A stretch of 64,000 bases of DNA, from contig NC_063448.1 in the NCBI RefSeq assembly GCF_020379485.1, positions 5,479,726-5,543,725 on the forward strand, written 5' to 3'. A program made the translations under genes and the position numbers. This document shows, piece after piece, positions 47,300-59,700 of this stretch; position 1 is the first letter of the stretch, and each line of letters starts with the position of its first letter. The DNA is from Brassica napus. Lineage: Eukaryota; Streptophyta; Magnoliopsida; Brassicales; Brassicaceae. Below the pieces are notes generated by a model, which was not told where the DNA came from, searched no databases, and saw nothing but the letters and a program-made list of their open reading frames with translations.

Positions 47300-48830
47300 G
47301 GCACAAATAATTACATACGCAGATATTTTATGTCTTTGGATTGTTTTTCCACAAATGAAAACGTGCTTTCCCTATAATAGGAATTTACTTCTGCTGAAAG
47401 CTGGTGATTATTTAAGTTAAATAATATAAAAGATTCCTAATTTGTGGAAGATTCGTTGGATTTTTATACCATGGTTTGTTTCTGCAAAGAAGATGATATG
47501 ATCGAACCAATTCTTTTGGTTTTAATATGTTTTGTTAGGTTCAACTTTTGACCTTTTGAATTTGGATTAGCTCGTGGATGTCTAGTGAATGTCGCAGGAC
47601 ACATTAAAATAATATGATTATATCACGTGTATTTATGTTGGATCGAATAAAACATAAACAAATATATACAAGAGAAATTATTGTCACGATGTTTGTTAAT
47701 AATAATGGAAATCTGAAAACAACAAAATATTTTGTTTATTGCTTCAAATATCACTACATTACTAGACAGGAGTGTTTCAGACAGGAGTGGTTATTTGATA
47801 TTTCTATATTAATTTTACACAGAGCATGTGAAAACACACTTTTATTAGAGTAAACTATTTCCAAAAAGTATCAAAACCTGGATGAAAGGAGCCATAAACC
47901 ATGAGGCCACAGCCACAGATAATTCAAGCGACAAGTGTACACAAGTTTCAGGATGAAAAACCGCGGCTGAACACTAGAACATAACGCCAATTTTGTCATT
48001 TTTCATGTCTCAGTGTCACCATGGTTTCCGTTATATTACTAAACGGCTAGTTGATTCTGCGGCTAAGACATACACATTGCTTGCAAGCAATAGTAATTGT
48101 TAGCATTTGATAATACTCACATATAATATTTTTACTGTTTTATACTGTTCCAAACATCATAAATTGTCAAGTTATTTCTTTCAAATAACTAACTAGAACA
48201 TAAAAAGTTTAAAAAAAATTAGAATTTAAAATTACATATATACTGTATATAGTTTTAAAATACATAAATTGATTAAAATCTTCATATATATTAAATGAAA
48301 AGACAATTAAATGACTTTCAAATATGTATCGAACACTAGTGAAATCTTGAGAAATTATTATAATTTGATTGGTAGATGATTTTTAATTTTTATTTATTTA
48401 ACCTAGATGTAAAAATTAAAGGTAAGTATAGAATCAACTAACGTCACTTGTCAAATAATTTAAAATAATATTAAAATATACTAAAAAATAATTTTGTAGT
48501 CACAATAATAAATATTTCGTCACAATAATAATATTATGATGTATTTGTGACCAATTAAAACGGTTACAATACCGTCTGTCACAAATCTTTTTTGGTAACA
48601 AAAATGTCACGGTGTTTGCTACGCATTACTGGAGTAACCATTTCATTTCAAATAGCAACAATATAAAAAGTAACAAATTTGTTACAATTACCAACTAAAA
48701 ATATGTCACAAAACTGTCATATTATGTGACTGATGTTGGTGAGTGGAGAATAGGTGATGATAAATTCAAAAATAAATTCTCAACTAAGGCAACTTGAGAG
48801 TTGCTAAGATCACGAGGAACTAAATGTTCA
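47300..48830. other. Intergenic AT-rich region with a cluster of GTCACA/GTAACA motifs
   Basis: No gene. At 48497-48730 GTCACAA, TGTCAC and GTAACA-type heptamers recur more than ten times on both strands, which may be the subterminal repeats of a DNA transposon whose ends I could not define. Confidence 0.4.
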
Positions 48831-48837
48831 TGGAGTA

Positions 48838-48925
48838 AAGGAGTTTGATTCAGGTATGCTACTCCAAGATTTACATCCCTCAAGGAGTTTGATTCAGGTA
48901 TGCTACTCCAAGATTTACATCCCTC
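48838..48925. repeat. Perfect 44-bp tandem duplication
   Basis: The unit beginning AAGGAGTTTGATTCAGGTAT and ending TTTACATCCCTC occurs twice head-to-tail (48838-48881, 48882-48925) without mismatch by eye, so it is recent. Confidence 0.95.
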
Positions 48926-48949
48926 GCATGAATAGCTATATATAATATA

Positions 48950-49470
48950 CTATCTACAGGCGATAAGATGACGAAGTGGAGAGGACCTGTCAATAATGCT
49001 TGCTCTCTGTGTGATGAACCATTGGAAACCGGGAACCATCTGTTTTTTGAATGCAGATTCTCTGAGGTTGTGTGGGAGAACCTTGCAGGACTGATAGGAA
49101 GAGATTATACGAGAAGTTGGAGGGAGATAGTAGATTTGATCTCCACATATCAGAACACTACAAAGCAGTTCACATTGAGGTATATTTTCCAAACGATTAT
49201 TCATGGGGAGAAGCTTTTGAATACAACAATTCTGATCATGATCATGGAGAGAAACATTAGGAACAAATTTTCATCGGTTCAGAGAATGGGTTACACAAGG
49301 TTAGAGAATGGACTTAGATTCTAATTTTCAACAAGGCCATTTTTAAGTTTATAGAAAAATATAGATTATAAAATGTATAAGAAATATGTTCTTACATATG
49401 AAGCATTGTAAATGTAGCACAAAAGAGTTTTTGATTGAATAAAATATTAACATTCATTCAAAAAAAAAAT
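48950..49470 (+). mobile_element. LINE (L1-type) 3' end, 5'-truncated
   Basis: ORF 48968-49324 encodes the reverse-transcriptase zinc-binding tail: W..GPVNNACSLCDEPLETGNH-LFFECRFSEVVW, the Cys-X2-Cys...His-X4-Cys-type zf-RVT pattern. It continues to IMERNIRNK, equivalent to the family's WKERN-R segment. A ~120-bp 3' UTR with AATAAA-like GAATAAAAT follows, then a poly-A run (49461-49470). 5' truncation is usual for LINE insertions. The target duplication is not evident. Confidence 0.8.
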
Positions 49471-49791
49471 GAAGAGTAAATCTTAATTGCTGGAGATTTG
49501 ATTAGAACAAAAAGATTTTAGATGAAAAGGAGAAAGAAAGAAAATGAAGATAAAAGCAGACACAAATGCAGAAGAAGAGCTTCTGATAAAAAAAAGTAAA
49601 TGCGTTTCAATTACTTCACTGATTTTTTTTCTACTGTACTATATAGATTTTACATCAAAAGCTTGATTGAAAACATCCTCCAACAAACCATGGGTGAGCA
49701 ACTTAATATTTTGTTCTCTATAGTTTAATCTTTCAGATATTCAGAAAGAAAATTGGTTTAGGTATGGTTGTAGGGGTGAGATTAAACATAA

Positions 49792-51072
49792 GGGCAGCTG
49801 CAACGGTGATTTTAGATGAGTCCTTACCGTTAATCCTTAGCATTATTTCAATATAATATTATTATTTTGGTTTAATTAGCTAAGGATCAATCCTTCAAGA
49901 GGGATTGGAAGGACTCAATCCTTAACACACGTGTCTCTCTCTATCTCTCCTCCCACGCTCTCTCTCGATCTCTCCTCGCTCCATCATCTCCCACCATGGC
50001 TCCTTTATAATCTTCCTCTTCATCTCCCACCACGTCTCTTGCTTTACTGCTTTCTCCGTTCTTTCGGTAGGCGCAAGTGTTCATCATCCATCCGCCCTCA
50101 AACACAGAAGAGACAATCGTTTCGTTCGTCATCTTTGAAGGTATTTGCAGTACTTTCCGATTAACGATTAGCTTAATATTTGATTAATTAACCATCTGAT
50201 CCGACTGTTGTTCGAAAACTCTGGAGTGTAGATTCATAAAGTATCTATCCGTACTCTATCAATTTGATTGGCCCATGGTTATTCTCCATAAATTTGTAAT
50301 GGAATCGGTAGAAATTGATTGTACTTGTCCTAGGTTTGTTAATTGTAAATCCCGGAACCTCTCTTTGTTTTCTGTTAATTTTTGTTTGTGTGTTTTCAAG
50401 ATTTAGGAAATTTCCGGTTAGATCTCCGGCTTAATCTTGTACAGTTGGTATTGGATTTTGTTTATATTGCCTTGTTGTTTGAAATTGAAACGCTCAAGTT
50501 TTTGTTTTGCTTAATATGAGAATGTTTCCGCATTGTTTCCTTTTGCTTTGTTTCCTTTTCATCAGTATTCTCCTCTCTATAATGGTATTGTCACCAACCT
50601 TGTATTGATCGACTTGTAATATACTCTGTTTCTCTATTAACCAAGCAAGTACAAGGTTTAAGTCTCTTTTTTCTATGGCTTTGTCTTAATATTCCTTACC
50701 GTTTCATTTAGGAAACTGAAAATGGATCACCCAATATGTATATATGCTGTCTAAACAGATTCTTACAATATCTACATACTTAATCAGATTTTATCGAACT
50801 TGTAATCTTATGAATTTGTAATATTAGAACCCAATATCTAACTACTTAATCAGACTTTATCATTGCTATCATTGCTATAGAATGGTTTTAAATAGCGATT
50901 TCTATAAATTTAATTTCAATTAAAAAAAATTAATAATTTTTCTAAGGATTCTATCTTCGGGAACACCATTGGACGATCAGTTTTGATTCGAATCCTTAAC
51001 TATTCAAATCAAAAAAAAATTATTAAAAAATTGCTAAAGATTCATGCGTTGGTCTCACCATTGCACATGGTC
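49792..51072. mobile_element. PIF/Harbinger-like MITE, ~1.28 kb, TAA target duplication
   Basis: Left end GGGCAGCTGCAACGGTGA; reverse complement of the right end GACCATGTGCAATGGTGA; flanked by TAA on both sides (49789-49791 and 51073-51075). The 3-bp TAA/TTA duplication is characteristic of PIF/Harbinger (Tourist-like). There is no transposase ORF. The interior includes CT-rich leader-like sequence with short ORFs at 49931-50164, perhaps a captured gene 5' end. Confidence 0.68.
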
Positions 51073-51283
51073 TAAGCACTGAAGATTGCAAAATCAGTGT
51101 TGCTACGAGGCAATGGGAGACAAAATTAACAGAGATATTCGTAGCTTCAGGTTTATATTACTGCAGTCGTTTCTTTTCTTGGTCTTTTCAATACACAATA
51201 TTGTTTTCTTTCAAATATTTGATATATCAATACAACTGGAAATTATTTTTCAATCTACTACATCCTTTTTAGTGCAAAAAAAA

Positions 51284-52292
51284 GGACAGAACTTAGTTCA
51301 CCCCTTATGGTGAACTTTTAAATTCACTCCATTCTTTAGCACCAATCAAATTTTCAAATAGATTATTAATTAAAAAAATATTAAATTAAATAAAAAATAG
51401 CTACAAAAAATAAAAAATTTAATTTTAACGACGTTAACGCTTCCACGTAAACCCTAAACCCTAAATCTTAAATTCAAAACCCCATACCCTAAATTCTAAA
51501 CCCAAATCCAAACCCCTAAACCCAAACCCTATACCCTAAACCCTAATCATAGACCCTAAACCCAAATTATATACCATAAACCAAAAAACTAGACTATAAA
51601 CCTAAACTCTATACCCTAAACTCAAATCCTAGACCCTAAACCCAAACCATAAACCTTAAACCCAAATTATATACCCTAAACCCAAAACTTTAACCATAAG
51701 TCCAAACGGTAAATCTTAAACCCAAACCGTAAATCTTAAACCCAAACCCAAAACCTATACCCTAAATCCAAATCCTAGACCTAAAACCCAAACGGTAAAC
51801 CCTAAACCCAAACCCCAAACTTAGATGCTATAGGGTTTGGGTTAAGGTTTAAGTTTAGGGTCTAAGACTTGGGTTTAGGGTATAGGATTTAGGTTTATAG
51901 TCTATTTTTTGGCTTTAAAGTATATAATTTGGATTTAGGGTCTAGGATTAGGGTTTAGGGTTTGGGTTTAGGGTCTAGGATTAGGGTATAAGGATATAGG
52001 GTTTAGGTTTAGGGTCTAGGATTAGGGTTTAGGGTTTAGGATTAGGGTTTAGGGTATAGAGTTTGGGTTTAGGTATTTGGACTTGGGTTTAGAATTTAGG
52101 GTATAGGGTTTTGAATTTAAGATTTAGGGTTTAGGGTTTATGTGGAAGCGTTAGCGTCTTTAAAATTAGTATTTTTTATTTTTTATAACTATTTTTTGTT
52201 TAATTTAATATTTTTTAATTAATAATCTATGTGGAAATTTGATTGGTGCTAAAAGCTGGGGTGAATTTAAAGGTTCACCCTAGGTTCTGTCC
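51284..52292. mobile_element. Fold-back element (~1 kb inverted repeat) with telomere-like interior
   Basis: Starts GGACAGAACTTAGTTCACC and ends GGTTCACCCTAGGTTCTGTCC, with arms that remain complementary for several hundred bases (GATTATTAATTAAAAA / TTTTTTAATTAATAATC, GTTAACGCTTCCAC / GTGGAAGCGTTAGCG). The inner half of the left arm is made of AAACCCTAA-like repeats and that of the right arm of TTTAGGGTTTAGG-like repeats. The flanks CAAAAAAAA / GAAAAATAA could be a worn 9-bp duplication (Mutator-like), but this is uncertain. No coding content. Confidence 0.85.
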
Positions 52293-55216
52293 GAAAAATA
52301 ATTGGTAACGAGACAAATGGGTTTTTCAATGATTTAGTATTTTCTAAGGTTTTGAAGTCTTTCTCGATAAATATGATTTTCTAAAATGGTTGAAAAATCT
52401 GATATTTAGATTTTTCGTGTGTTCTTCAAAATAATGTGCAATCCATACTATCCAATTATTTATCTTTTAAAAAAAATATTCACATGGGTCAATACTAGTA
52501 AACAAAATAAAATATAAGTGGATTTGAGTAGAAAGGCAAAACAAAAACCAGTCATTCTGGATTAAGATTGAATAAAAGGTAATCATGGTAAAGAAACGAG
52601 AGGACGGTAAAATATTTTTTTTACTCTCCTTTGAATTTTCTTTTTGGTAAAAGCAAAACTCTAGATCACCTGCTTTCCCTCTCTCCAGTCAAAATCTCCA
52701 ATGTTTCCCCAAACCATAGTAGCCGACGACATCCTTCGGCTCTAGGAGCTACTGATAATCTCGGTATAGGCACCGTATTTGCTCTCGAAATTCCGGCGAA
52801 TTAGAGGTTATCATACTTTGGAAAATGCACAATTAGTTCCCCTCGAGGCCAAGTCTTGCGCTCATCTTCAAGACCCATAGTCACACGGTCTCCAAAGAGA
52901 TCATTAAGCGATTTCTAATTAAGCGACGTCGTTTGGGCGGTTGGTTTTCAGGAGGCGGACAAACGGAGGGTATGGAGGTGAGGAGGAGAACAGAATTTCT
53001 TGTGTTATTTAGTATCTTGAAATTTATACAAGTTGAGAAACTCTTTAGCAAAGTTCTGGATACACTTGTTGGATTGCTGGTGGTTTGTGTAAAGTAAACT
53101 GTGAATGCGTTTAAGCTTTATAAAAAAAAATGTTCAAGTGGGTATTCACCTTGACTTGTTAACCCACACAACAACGACTACTGGGTTAGCTAGCAAAAAT
53201 TTAATTTGATGGTTGCAGCTAGAGAAATTTAATTAATAAGTCCTGGTGTCTTTATTAGAGCTTGTGAAATGTAACGGCTGCTTCAGGCTTCAAACTAGAG
53301 GGTGATGTGGACTGCAGCAAGCAACGTGACAATGAAGTGAGCTGTACTTAAAATTACTGTTGATTTGTAGTTTGTGATCTTTCATTACCTTTGTGCAAGA
53401 AGATTGGAGCAAGCTTCCATCTAATGCTCCTTCCAAGAAAAAGCTCTTCTTTTGTGAAACCCTTTCCAATTGGTGTTGTCAATTATCACGATTGGCTTAT
53501 GACCAAACTGATATGCAGTACATTGAATTATAGACATTGAGTACTTTCATGCTTGTTCTTTCACCGTTAACCATATAGATATGGCTTAACTAACTGAATG
53601 AAACATTTGAGATATTGATATGCTAAATTTCGGTAAAGATACAAAAAAAAAAAAAAAAAATCTGTTGTTTGCTAGTTTTTCTCTTCTCTCTCGGTCTCTT
53701 GCAGTTGGATTTTGATATGGGTGTATGACAGATTTGTGTGTGTCAGCGGACAGAATGGCACGGATAAGTGTTTCTGCTTATGAACAATGCTGGGCTAGAG
53801 CCGCAGAGGTCAAAATATTTATGTTGTGTGCTTCAAAACACAATTCTATATTGTTTTGAAAACAGAATGAAAGAGTCTGTTAAGTTTTTGTTGTCCTGGT
53901 TAAAAAAAAATTACTACTGGTGGTCTGAAATGGGGACTGTGGGTCTTGTTGGTTTTTGGGGGTTTTTTTTTTAGTCTGAATGTTAAAGGAGATGGTGTCG
54001 CTCTCTAGGAAAGAATTGGGACATTGATGATGCCAAAATGCTGATAGAGAAAGGAGAATGAAGACAGTTTTGTTCAGCGATAAAATCTATATTCCCTTAA
54101 CGGGAAGGAGTGTTAGTGCAACACAACCCATACAATTAAGCATTGTGAAAAGTTTGTTCCTTGTCACACAAGTAATATATTTTCATTTACTATATCATCT
54201 CATGATTTATTCGTTTACTTAATGTGTAACTTGATCAACTAATAAACATGAAACTATTCTTCATGCCGTCATCATGTTTTCTTTATACGTCTCATATATT
54301 AATGAAGTTCATTAATTAATATATTAAAACCCTACGCGCATCCTGATTATTATACCATCAATACTATTAAAAACCCTACGCACATGCTGATTATACCATT
54401 AATTATTATATCTTGGGACATAACCATCATGCGATTCAGTTTCTACTAACCATTTTAGATGTACCATTTCCATTTTAGGTCATTACGTTGCTAAACCATA
54501 CGTTTTTCTATTAACACATCAAACATTAACAAATATATAACATCACGCGAGTTGGCCCCCAGGTTTTATTCCAAATAGAAAATTTTGAGACAAGTGTAAA
54601 AGGGTCCTAAATAGAAATTTAGGTGACAAGAATGCTTTTTATTCTACTCAGTAAAGACTCGTTCATATAGTGTCTCTCTAAACCCTAAACCACTAAAGAC
54701 TCGTGCTTGCTACTGAAATCGGAAACCCTCTTCATCTCTCATCTTCGTTTTGCAGCGATGAGCACTCTCTCTCTCTCTCATAGGTTTCTTTTGAAACTCC
54801 TCTTTTCCTTTTAAAGTTTGGTTCTTTACACCCTGACATATACGATTCAATAATCAACCTGTTCTTGTTTACTACATTTACGATTTGATTCGTGTATCAT
54901 CCATCGTTGGACGTCTCGCACTTACGTAGTTACGTTTGCTATTTGGCTCCCATGAATCGTATATATGTTCTCGGTCTGGTTTGCGTTTCTTCTCGTGGGT
55001 TAGGGTCTTGGTTCTAAAAGGATCTTCTTTTATGTTGAATCCGATTACAGTTTTTGGCTGAAAAAGTTATGGTTTCCATCGTACATAGAAAGATGGTTAC
55101 TTGCTTCAGTTCTTCTCGATCTGCTTATTTTGTTTGACACATAGACATATTTTTGGTAGATTTCAATTAATTATATGTTTGCACTCATATGAATCTGTCA
55201 TGTGGCAGGGGGAAAA
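52293..55216. other. Intergenic region, no supported gene
   Basis: Leader-like stretches occur at 52660-52800 and 54660-54790 (CT-rich, AAACCCTA motifs), the second probably the former promoter/5' UTR of the malate dehydrogenase pseudogene. A poly-A tract lies at 53641-53659. An ORF at 53768-53974 is not recognisable. A short repeated phrase AAAACCCTACGC(G/A)CAT occurs at about 54327 and 54370. Confidence 0.5.
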
Positions 55217-56276
55217 ATGGCATCCTCTTCTTTCCCAGTTTCTTATTCATCCACTTCCAGTGTTTAGAACATCCCAAGCTGTGGTCTTTAGCTCAACCTC
55301 TAAGTTTCACACTCTCACACCAAGTCTCTGTCCACAAAAGCACATGCATCATCTGACAACAAGAAGCTATATGTGGAGAATGTCAATTGTTCATCCAAAG
55401 TGACCATTATTGGTTCTTCTCTTGGGATTGGACCGGCTTTGTCAACTTCGCTCAAGAAAAGCCCGTTGGTCTCAACGCTTCGTTTTTACTCAAACACTAA
55501 AGGACACTAATGTGGTAGTTATTGATACTCCCTTTCCAAAGGCAGAAGGAACACCTTGAAGACAACTTCATTGCCAACGCAATATTGTGTTGAGGAAGTT
55601 GCTGATCACTGCCCCGATGCTTTCATCATCATTTCAAACCGAATGCTCAACTCAATTGTACCAATGTCTGCAGAGGTCTTGAAACAAAGAGGAGTATATG
55701 ATCCTAAGAAGTTGTTTGGTCTCATGACACCAGAAACTGAGTTGGCAAGAGCTTTTGTTGCTGAGCGATTTGTGCTATATGTGGAAGATGTGCACGTCCC
55801 TGTTATTGGTGGTCATTGCAGCTTAACCGCTCTGCCACTTTTCTCCAAAACGACACCCCCATGTCATCTTATACAAGGACGATATCATCTTGTGGACCTC
55901 CGAGATCACCTACTCCATAAATAATACCAGTGAATATCTTGACTACTTTGCAGGAAATCCAGATCGTGAGTACTTTGAAGCTAGAGGAGCAGAACGTTTT
56001 GTCTTGTCGTTGCTGCGTGCACTTGGTGGAGCTAATGACATGTTTCAATGCTGTTTTGTGGAATCCAACATGTTTGAGGACATTCCTTTCTTTGGATCAA
56101 CTGTGAAGCTTGGGAAGAAAGGAGTGGAAGCTATTATTGAGACTGACTTGGAAGGACTCACTGAGTACGAGGTTAAGTCCTTGAAGACATTGAGAAAGGG
56201 ATTGAGTTTGCAAAGAATAACTCGGAGGTTTAGTGAGTTTATGAGACAGTACTTGTTTAGTTTTCTTGGTTTGTAA
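55217..56276 (+). pseudogene. Plastid-type NAD malate dehydrogenase pseudogene
   Basis: From the ATG at 55217 a Ser-rich, transit-peptide-like stretch runs into a stop. Then in other frames SSKVTIIGSSLGIGPALSTS (a damaged GAAGGIG nucleotide loop), KSPLVSTLRFY, EEVADHCPDAFIIISN, VYDPKKLFGLMTPETELARA, VPVIGGHCSLTALPLFSK, ALGGANDMFQCCFVES and IIETDLEGLTEYEVKSL appear in family order. NAD-MDH interconverts malate and oxaloacetate. Several stops and frameshifts occur; the conserved VPVIGGHAG active-site His is still visible but the adjacent residues have changed. Intronless, as I recall for plastid NAD-MDH. Ends with TAA at 56274-56276. Confidence 0.85.
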
Positions 56277-56434
56277 GACAATGGTGAGTTTCTTCACGTT
56301 TTGTTTTCGTTAAAATCACTGCCACTCATTACATAATCTAGACCATATGAGCTATATATTTTAAATGTTTACCCCATAAATTTTATACAAGTGATGAAGT
56401 ACGACGAAGATTTTAGAACTAAATAGGTGTGTAT

Positions 56435-56702
56435 TGTTGGATAATTTCAAGCTTGTTTAATATGTTAAGATAAACACAATAAGGAAACCTAGAAATAGGA
56501 AAAGAAAGTTTCTATTTAGGTTAGGTTTGTGTTTCCATATCCCATATGTTAAAGGGAATTGTCTTTCATATAAATATAGGTCTAATGGAGAGGTGTTCCA
56601 TATGATCTGAGAGAAACATATTGAGAGCTTTAGTTTTGAGTAGTTTCTAAAGCTAATAAGAAAAGTTGTTCTTATAACTCCTTGTGTTTCTAAGAGATCT
56701 GA
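56435..56702 (+). repeat. 5' LTR of Copia-2
   Basis: 268 bp, TGTTGGATAA...GATCTGA. Contains CATATAAATATAGG (about 56568-56581) as the likely TATA region. Confidence 0.92.
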
Positions 56703-56795
56703 ATTGGTATCAGAGCCTCAGGTTGGAGACTCTATCTAAGCTTGAGTTGTAGCTTAAGATCCTGGTGCTTGTGAACAAGAGATCGCGACGGCAAG

Positions 56796-59700
56796 ATGGC
56801 TGACGTGACTAGGGCTCCACGCACGAAGGACTTTGGATCTACATCCATCCAATGTCCGATGTTGTCACCGACAAACTACATAGTTTGGTCGATGAGGATG
56901 AAGGTTCTACTACGTGTTCATGAAGTGTGGGACACAATCGAACCCGGTTCAGATGATCAAAAGAAGAACAATGTTGCGATAGCTCTTTTGTTTCAATCTG
57001 TTCCAGAGACTTTGATTCTCCAGGTGGGAGAACAAACCGCATCAAAAGAGATCTGGAATGCCATCAAGTCGCGACACCTAGGAGCTGATCGTGTAAGGGA
57101 GGTGAGACTTCAGACGTTGATGACGGAGTTTGATAGGTTGAAGATGGATGATGGAGATACGGTCGATGACTTTGCGGGGAAGATATCGGGCCTATCATCC
57201 AAAGCAACCTCGTTGGGAGAAAACATAGAAAAATCCAAGATGGTCAAGAAGTTCTTGAAGGGTCTTCCAAGACACAAGTATATCCAGATCGTAGCATCAC
57301 TTGAGCAAGTCCTAGATCTCAACTCGACGGGGTTTGAAGACATAGTTGGAAGGCTTAAGGCGTACGAGGAGCGTGTAGGAGAAGAAACTCAGAAAGAAGA
57401 CCAAGGGAAATTGATGTTTTCGAACAATGAAGAGCATAGTCAGAGGGGCTATGAGAATTCCCGTGGTAGAGGAAGAGGACGGAACGGTAGAGGCAGAGGT
57501 CGAGGTAGGTCACACAACCAAAACCGTGCGTCACACACTGAAGATAACAACTCGAAGAAGAATCGTTCAAAGCTGATATGTTGGAGATGTGACAAGCATG
57601 GTCACTACGCAACTGTCTGTCCTGAAAAGACAGAGAAGAATCAAGAAACCAACCTAAACGAGACAGAAGAGGCTGATGCACTCTATGTACACAAGGTGGT
57701 GTTTTTGAACGAAGATAAGGTGATTCCAAAGAATCTTGATATTGACAAAGGCAGTACAAGTGTCTGGTATTTGGATAATGGAGCGAGCAATCACATGACA
57801 GGGAACAAGGAGTTCTTTTCGAGTTTGAATCTCAACACCAAAGGGAAGGTGAAGTTTGGTGATGGATCGTGTGTTGACATTGTAGGAAAGGGTGTGGTTA
57901 CCTTTGTGTGCAAGACTGGAGAGAAGAAGGTACATACCCGATCTGAAGCACAATATATTGAGTCTTGGGCAAGCAACAGAAAACGGATGTGAGGTTAACA
58001 TGAAAGATGTCTACTTAACGCTCACAGATTCGCATGGAAGGTTGCTAGTTCGTGTGACAAGATCTCCAAACCGTCTCTACAAGACCCCTATGGAGATAAG
58101 CTACCCGAAATGTTTACATGTCAGGGACGTAGATGCTACATGGAGGTGGCATGCTAGGCTAGGACATATAAGCTATGGAGTGATGAATAACATCGTAAGG
58201 AAGGAGATGGTCGTAGGAATACCGTGTGTAACACACGAAGAAAGCGTGTGTGACGCATGTCTCGCAAGGAAGCAGATCAAACAGTCATTCCCGACCAAAG
58301 CCATGTTTCGTGCGACAAAGCCATTAGAGTTATTGCATGGAGATTTGTGTGGTCCAATCACACCACCAACGCCTGCAAATAATAAGTATGTCTTTGTCTT
58401 GATCGAGGACTTCTCTAGGTATATGTGGGTTATGCTATTGAAGGAGAAGAGTGAGGTATTCGATCGATTCAAAAGGTTTAAAGAGAGTGTAGAGAAGCAG
58501 ACAGGCTCAACCATCAAAACCTTTCGCACCGATAGAGGAGGAGAGTTTACCTCAGCTGAGTTCAATCTATTTTGTGAAGAGAATGGAGTTAAAAGGCACC
58601 TAACCTCGCCTTACACACCTCAACAAAACGGTGTTGTGGAGAGGAGAAACCGAACCTTGATGGGATTGACAAGAAGTATGCTGAAGGCAATGAAGATGCC
58701 GAACTACTTGTGGGGTGAAGTTGTACGACATTCAACTTACCTCATCAACAGAGTTCCTACAAAAGCCTTGAAAAATCAAAACGCCATACGAATGCCTTAC
58801 ATCGAGGAAACCAAATATCAAGCACTTGAGGATATTCTGTTGTGTAGCTCATGCGAAAATCACTGGTCCTTATCTGAAGAAGTTGGATGAGAGATCAAAG
58901 AGTATGGTCAATCTTGGAACTGAGCCGGGTTCCAAAGCCTACAGACTTTATGATCCAGACACAAGGAAGGTGATGGTGAGTAGAGATGTGATTTTCAATG
59001 AAAAGAAAGCTTGGGACTGGGCGTCTACAACAAACCAAGCTGATTGTGAACCGAGCATGCTTAAGCTTCCACATGAGGGTGATATAGAAGAAGGTAATGA
59101 TCAAGGTGAGGATCATGAACATGAAGCTATAAACCAAGATGAGGAAGAAGAAGAAGATGCGGATCACAATGCAAACCAAAACGGTGGAAGTCAACCGCTG
59201 GTGACCAGACAAGGCCAAACCATAACAAAACCAAGATATCTCGATGATTATGTGTTACTTGCAGATCAAGAAAGTACAATGCTGTTGCTCACAGTGGATG
59301 GCGAGCCAGAGAACTATTTTGAAGCTGAACACGTACGAGAATGGGTTGAGGCGATGGTGGCCGAGTTGGAGTCTATCACAAGAAACAAGACATGGGAACT
59401 TGTGGATAGACCGGCTGGAGTGAAACCTATAGGGTTGAAGTGGATCTTCAAGATCAAGAGAAAGGCGGATGGTACAGTGAGCAAGTATAAGGCGAGACTT
59501 GTGGCAAAAAGGCTATGTACAAAGAGAAGGAATAGATTTCGATGAAGTGTTTGCACCAGTGGCAAGACTTGAAACCATTCGGCTCTTAATAGCCCTCGCA
59601 GCAACGAACGGTTGGGAGATACATCACATGGACGTGAAGACCGCTTTCTTGAATGGAGATCTAAAGGAGTTAGTGTATATAACTCAACCTGAAGGTTTCG

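Noticed and set aside
47614..47853. 79-codon plus-strand ORF
   Set aside because: AT-rich, no motif, no promoter cue; chance ORF.
51440..52140. Interstitial telomere or subtelomere
   Set aside because: The AAACCCTA-like repeats are degenerate and mirror-imaged within a bounded inverted-repeat element, not a telomeric array.
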